Shown here one piece after another: positions 6,387-6,575 of a stretch of DNA of 6,575 nt (within the stretch, counting starts at the first letter, position 1; every line of letters starts with the position of its first letter). The translations under genes were made by a program, and so were the position numbers. The notes beneath the pieces are model-generated. The model worked only from the letters and a program-made list of their open reading frames with translations, was not told the DNA's origin and ran no database searches. Source of the DNA: Campylobacterota bacterium. GTDB taxonomy: Bacteria; Campylobacterota; Campylobacteria; Campylobacterales; Sulfurovaceae. The DNA lies in assembly GCA_022600655.1 (NCBI GenBank), contig JAHZJZ010000309.1, forward strand, positions 1-6,575, read 5' to 3'.

Positions 6387-6575
6387 CAAGCCACCTCCCA
6401 AGTGGGATATAAATAACAAATATTATTACTTTTCCCTATTAGATAGACATTTCCATCGTTTAGGTCTTTGAGAATGATTTTGGAAAATGGGTTTCCAGTG
6501 AGTTTATTGATTGAGTCACCAGACTTGATAGTATAGACTCCAGAAGATCCCATATCCAGCTTCTCACCTGGATAG
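6386..6575 (-). CDS. C-terminal end of an upstream gene with a LysM segment copied from, or shared with, the giant RTX protein (partial)
   Basis: The frame runs from the right edge (first full codon at 6574) through 62 residues to a TGA at 6388-6386. The first 28 residues (YPGEKLDMGSS..., YTIKSGDSINKLTGN) equal residues 284-311 of the giant protein. The next 34 residues are unrelated, start PFSKIILKDLNDG and end YLYPTWEVA. The shared part covers only the first half of the LysM domain, so the second half (NPWL... and the valine-rich end) is missing or replaced. The stop overlaps the start of the next gene in a TGATG arrangement. It may be a genuine protein with a short alternative tail or a truncated remnant of a second large RTX gene. 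The upstream part is needed to tell, so the CDS call is for an open frame with good context rather than proven function. Confidence 0.7.
   Translation of the reverse strand, partial: YPGEKLDMGSSGVYTIKSGDSINKLTGNPFSKIILKDLNDGNVYLIGKSNNICYLYPTWEVA
6393..6398 (-). promoter_or_regulatory. Ribosome binding site fixing the start of the small membrane gene
   Basis: GGAGGT on the minus strand, 6 bases before the ATG at 6386, within a run GGGAGGTGG. It lies inside the last codons of the upstream gene. It supports the start at 6386 and argues against the longer start at 6419, which would put this strong site inside the coding region. Confidence 0.8.
6492..6575 (-). repeat. Direct repeat copy B (end of the upstream gene), running off the window
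   Basis: Matches 4904-4987 at 83 of 84 bases. The match is still intact at the window edge, so the true repeat is longer. Inside the upstream gene it is followed by an unrelated 34-residue tail beginning PFSK. High identity at the DNA level, including third codon positions, points to a recent duplication or gene conversion rather than mere protein-family similarity. Confidence 0.95.

Noticed and set aside
6384..6419. Longer start (ATG at 6419) for the small membrane gene
   Set aside because: The strong GGAGGT site and the stop-start overlap both point to the ATG at 6386; the extra 11 residues would be encoded over the ribosome binding site and the upstream gene's end.

Overview
The window is fully coding, and everything real lies on the minus strand. 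It covers most of one very large RTX-type (type I secretion) surface or exported protein gene, the small membrane-protein gene just upstream of it, and the last 62 codons of a further upstream gene. The low G+C content, codon use and gene style suggest a Gram-negative bacterium, possibly Campylobacterota (Sulfurimonas, Arcobacter or Sulfurospirillum-like). That assignment is an inference; no taxonomic marker is present.

Layout in the direction of transcription (right to left): (1) 6575-6386 is the C-terminal end of a gene. Its first 28 residues are nearly identical at DNA level to the LysM region of the giant protein, after which it diverges into a 34-residue tail. (2) 6386-5853 encodes a 177-residue protein with two membrane segments. 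Its ATG shares a base with the preceding stop codon (TGATG), so translation is probably coupled. (3) After a 17-base gap with a good ribosome binding site, a gene starts at 5835 and stays open to the left edge of the window: 1945 codons, no stop, C-terminus missing.

The giant protein is highly modular. In order it has an acidic N-terminus, a Gly/Ala-rich hydrophobic stretch, a LysM domain, a short RTX cluster, two Calx-beta-like domains, 101 residues of strictly alternating Ser-Asp, a CxxC/proline linker, a module closely resembling the calcium-triggered self-cleaving module of Neisseria FrpC (Asp838-Pro839), a helical region with an LPNLRGYG motif, and then four cycles of RTX nonapeptides each followed by a haemolysin-type calcium-binding related domain. 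The expected type I secretion signal and transporter genes would lie outside the window.

Two points stand out. First, the predicted self-cleavage site sits right behind the Ser-Asp stalk, so calcium outside the cell may cut the protein into an N-terminal LysM/Calx-beta/stalk half and a C-terminal RTX half. Second, an 84-base direct repeat (one mismatch) flanks a 1588-bp unit holding the small membrane gene and the N-terminal coding region of the giant gene. Recombination across it would exchange the N-terminus of the giant protein in frame.
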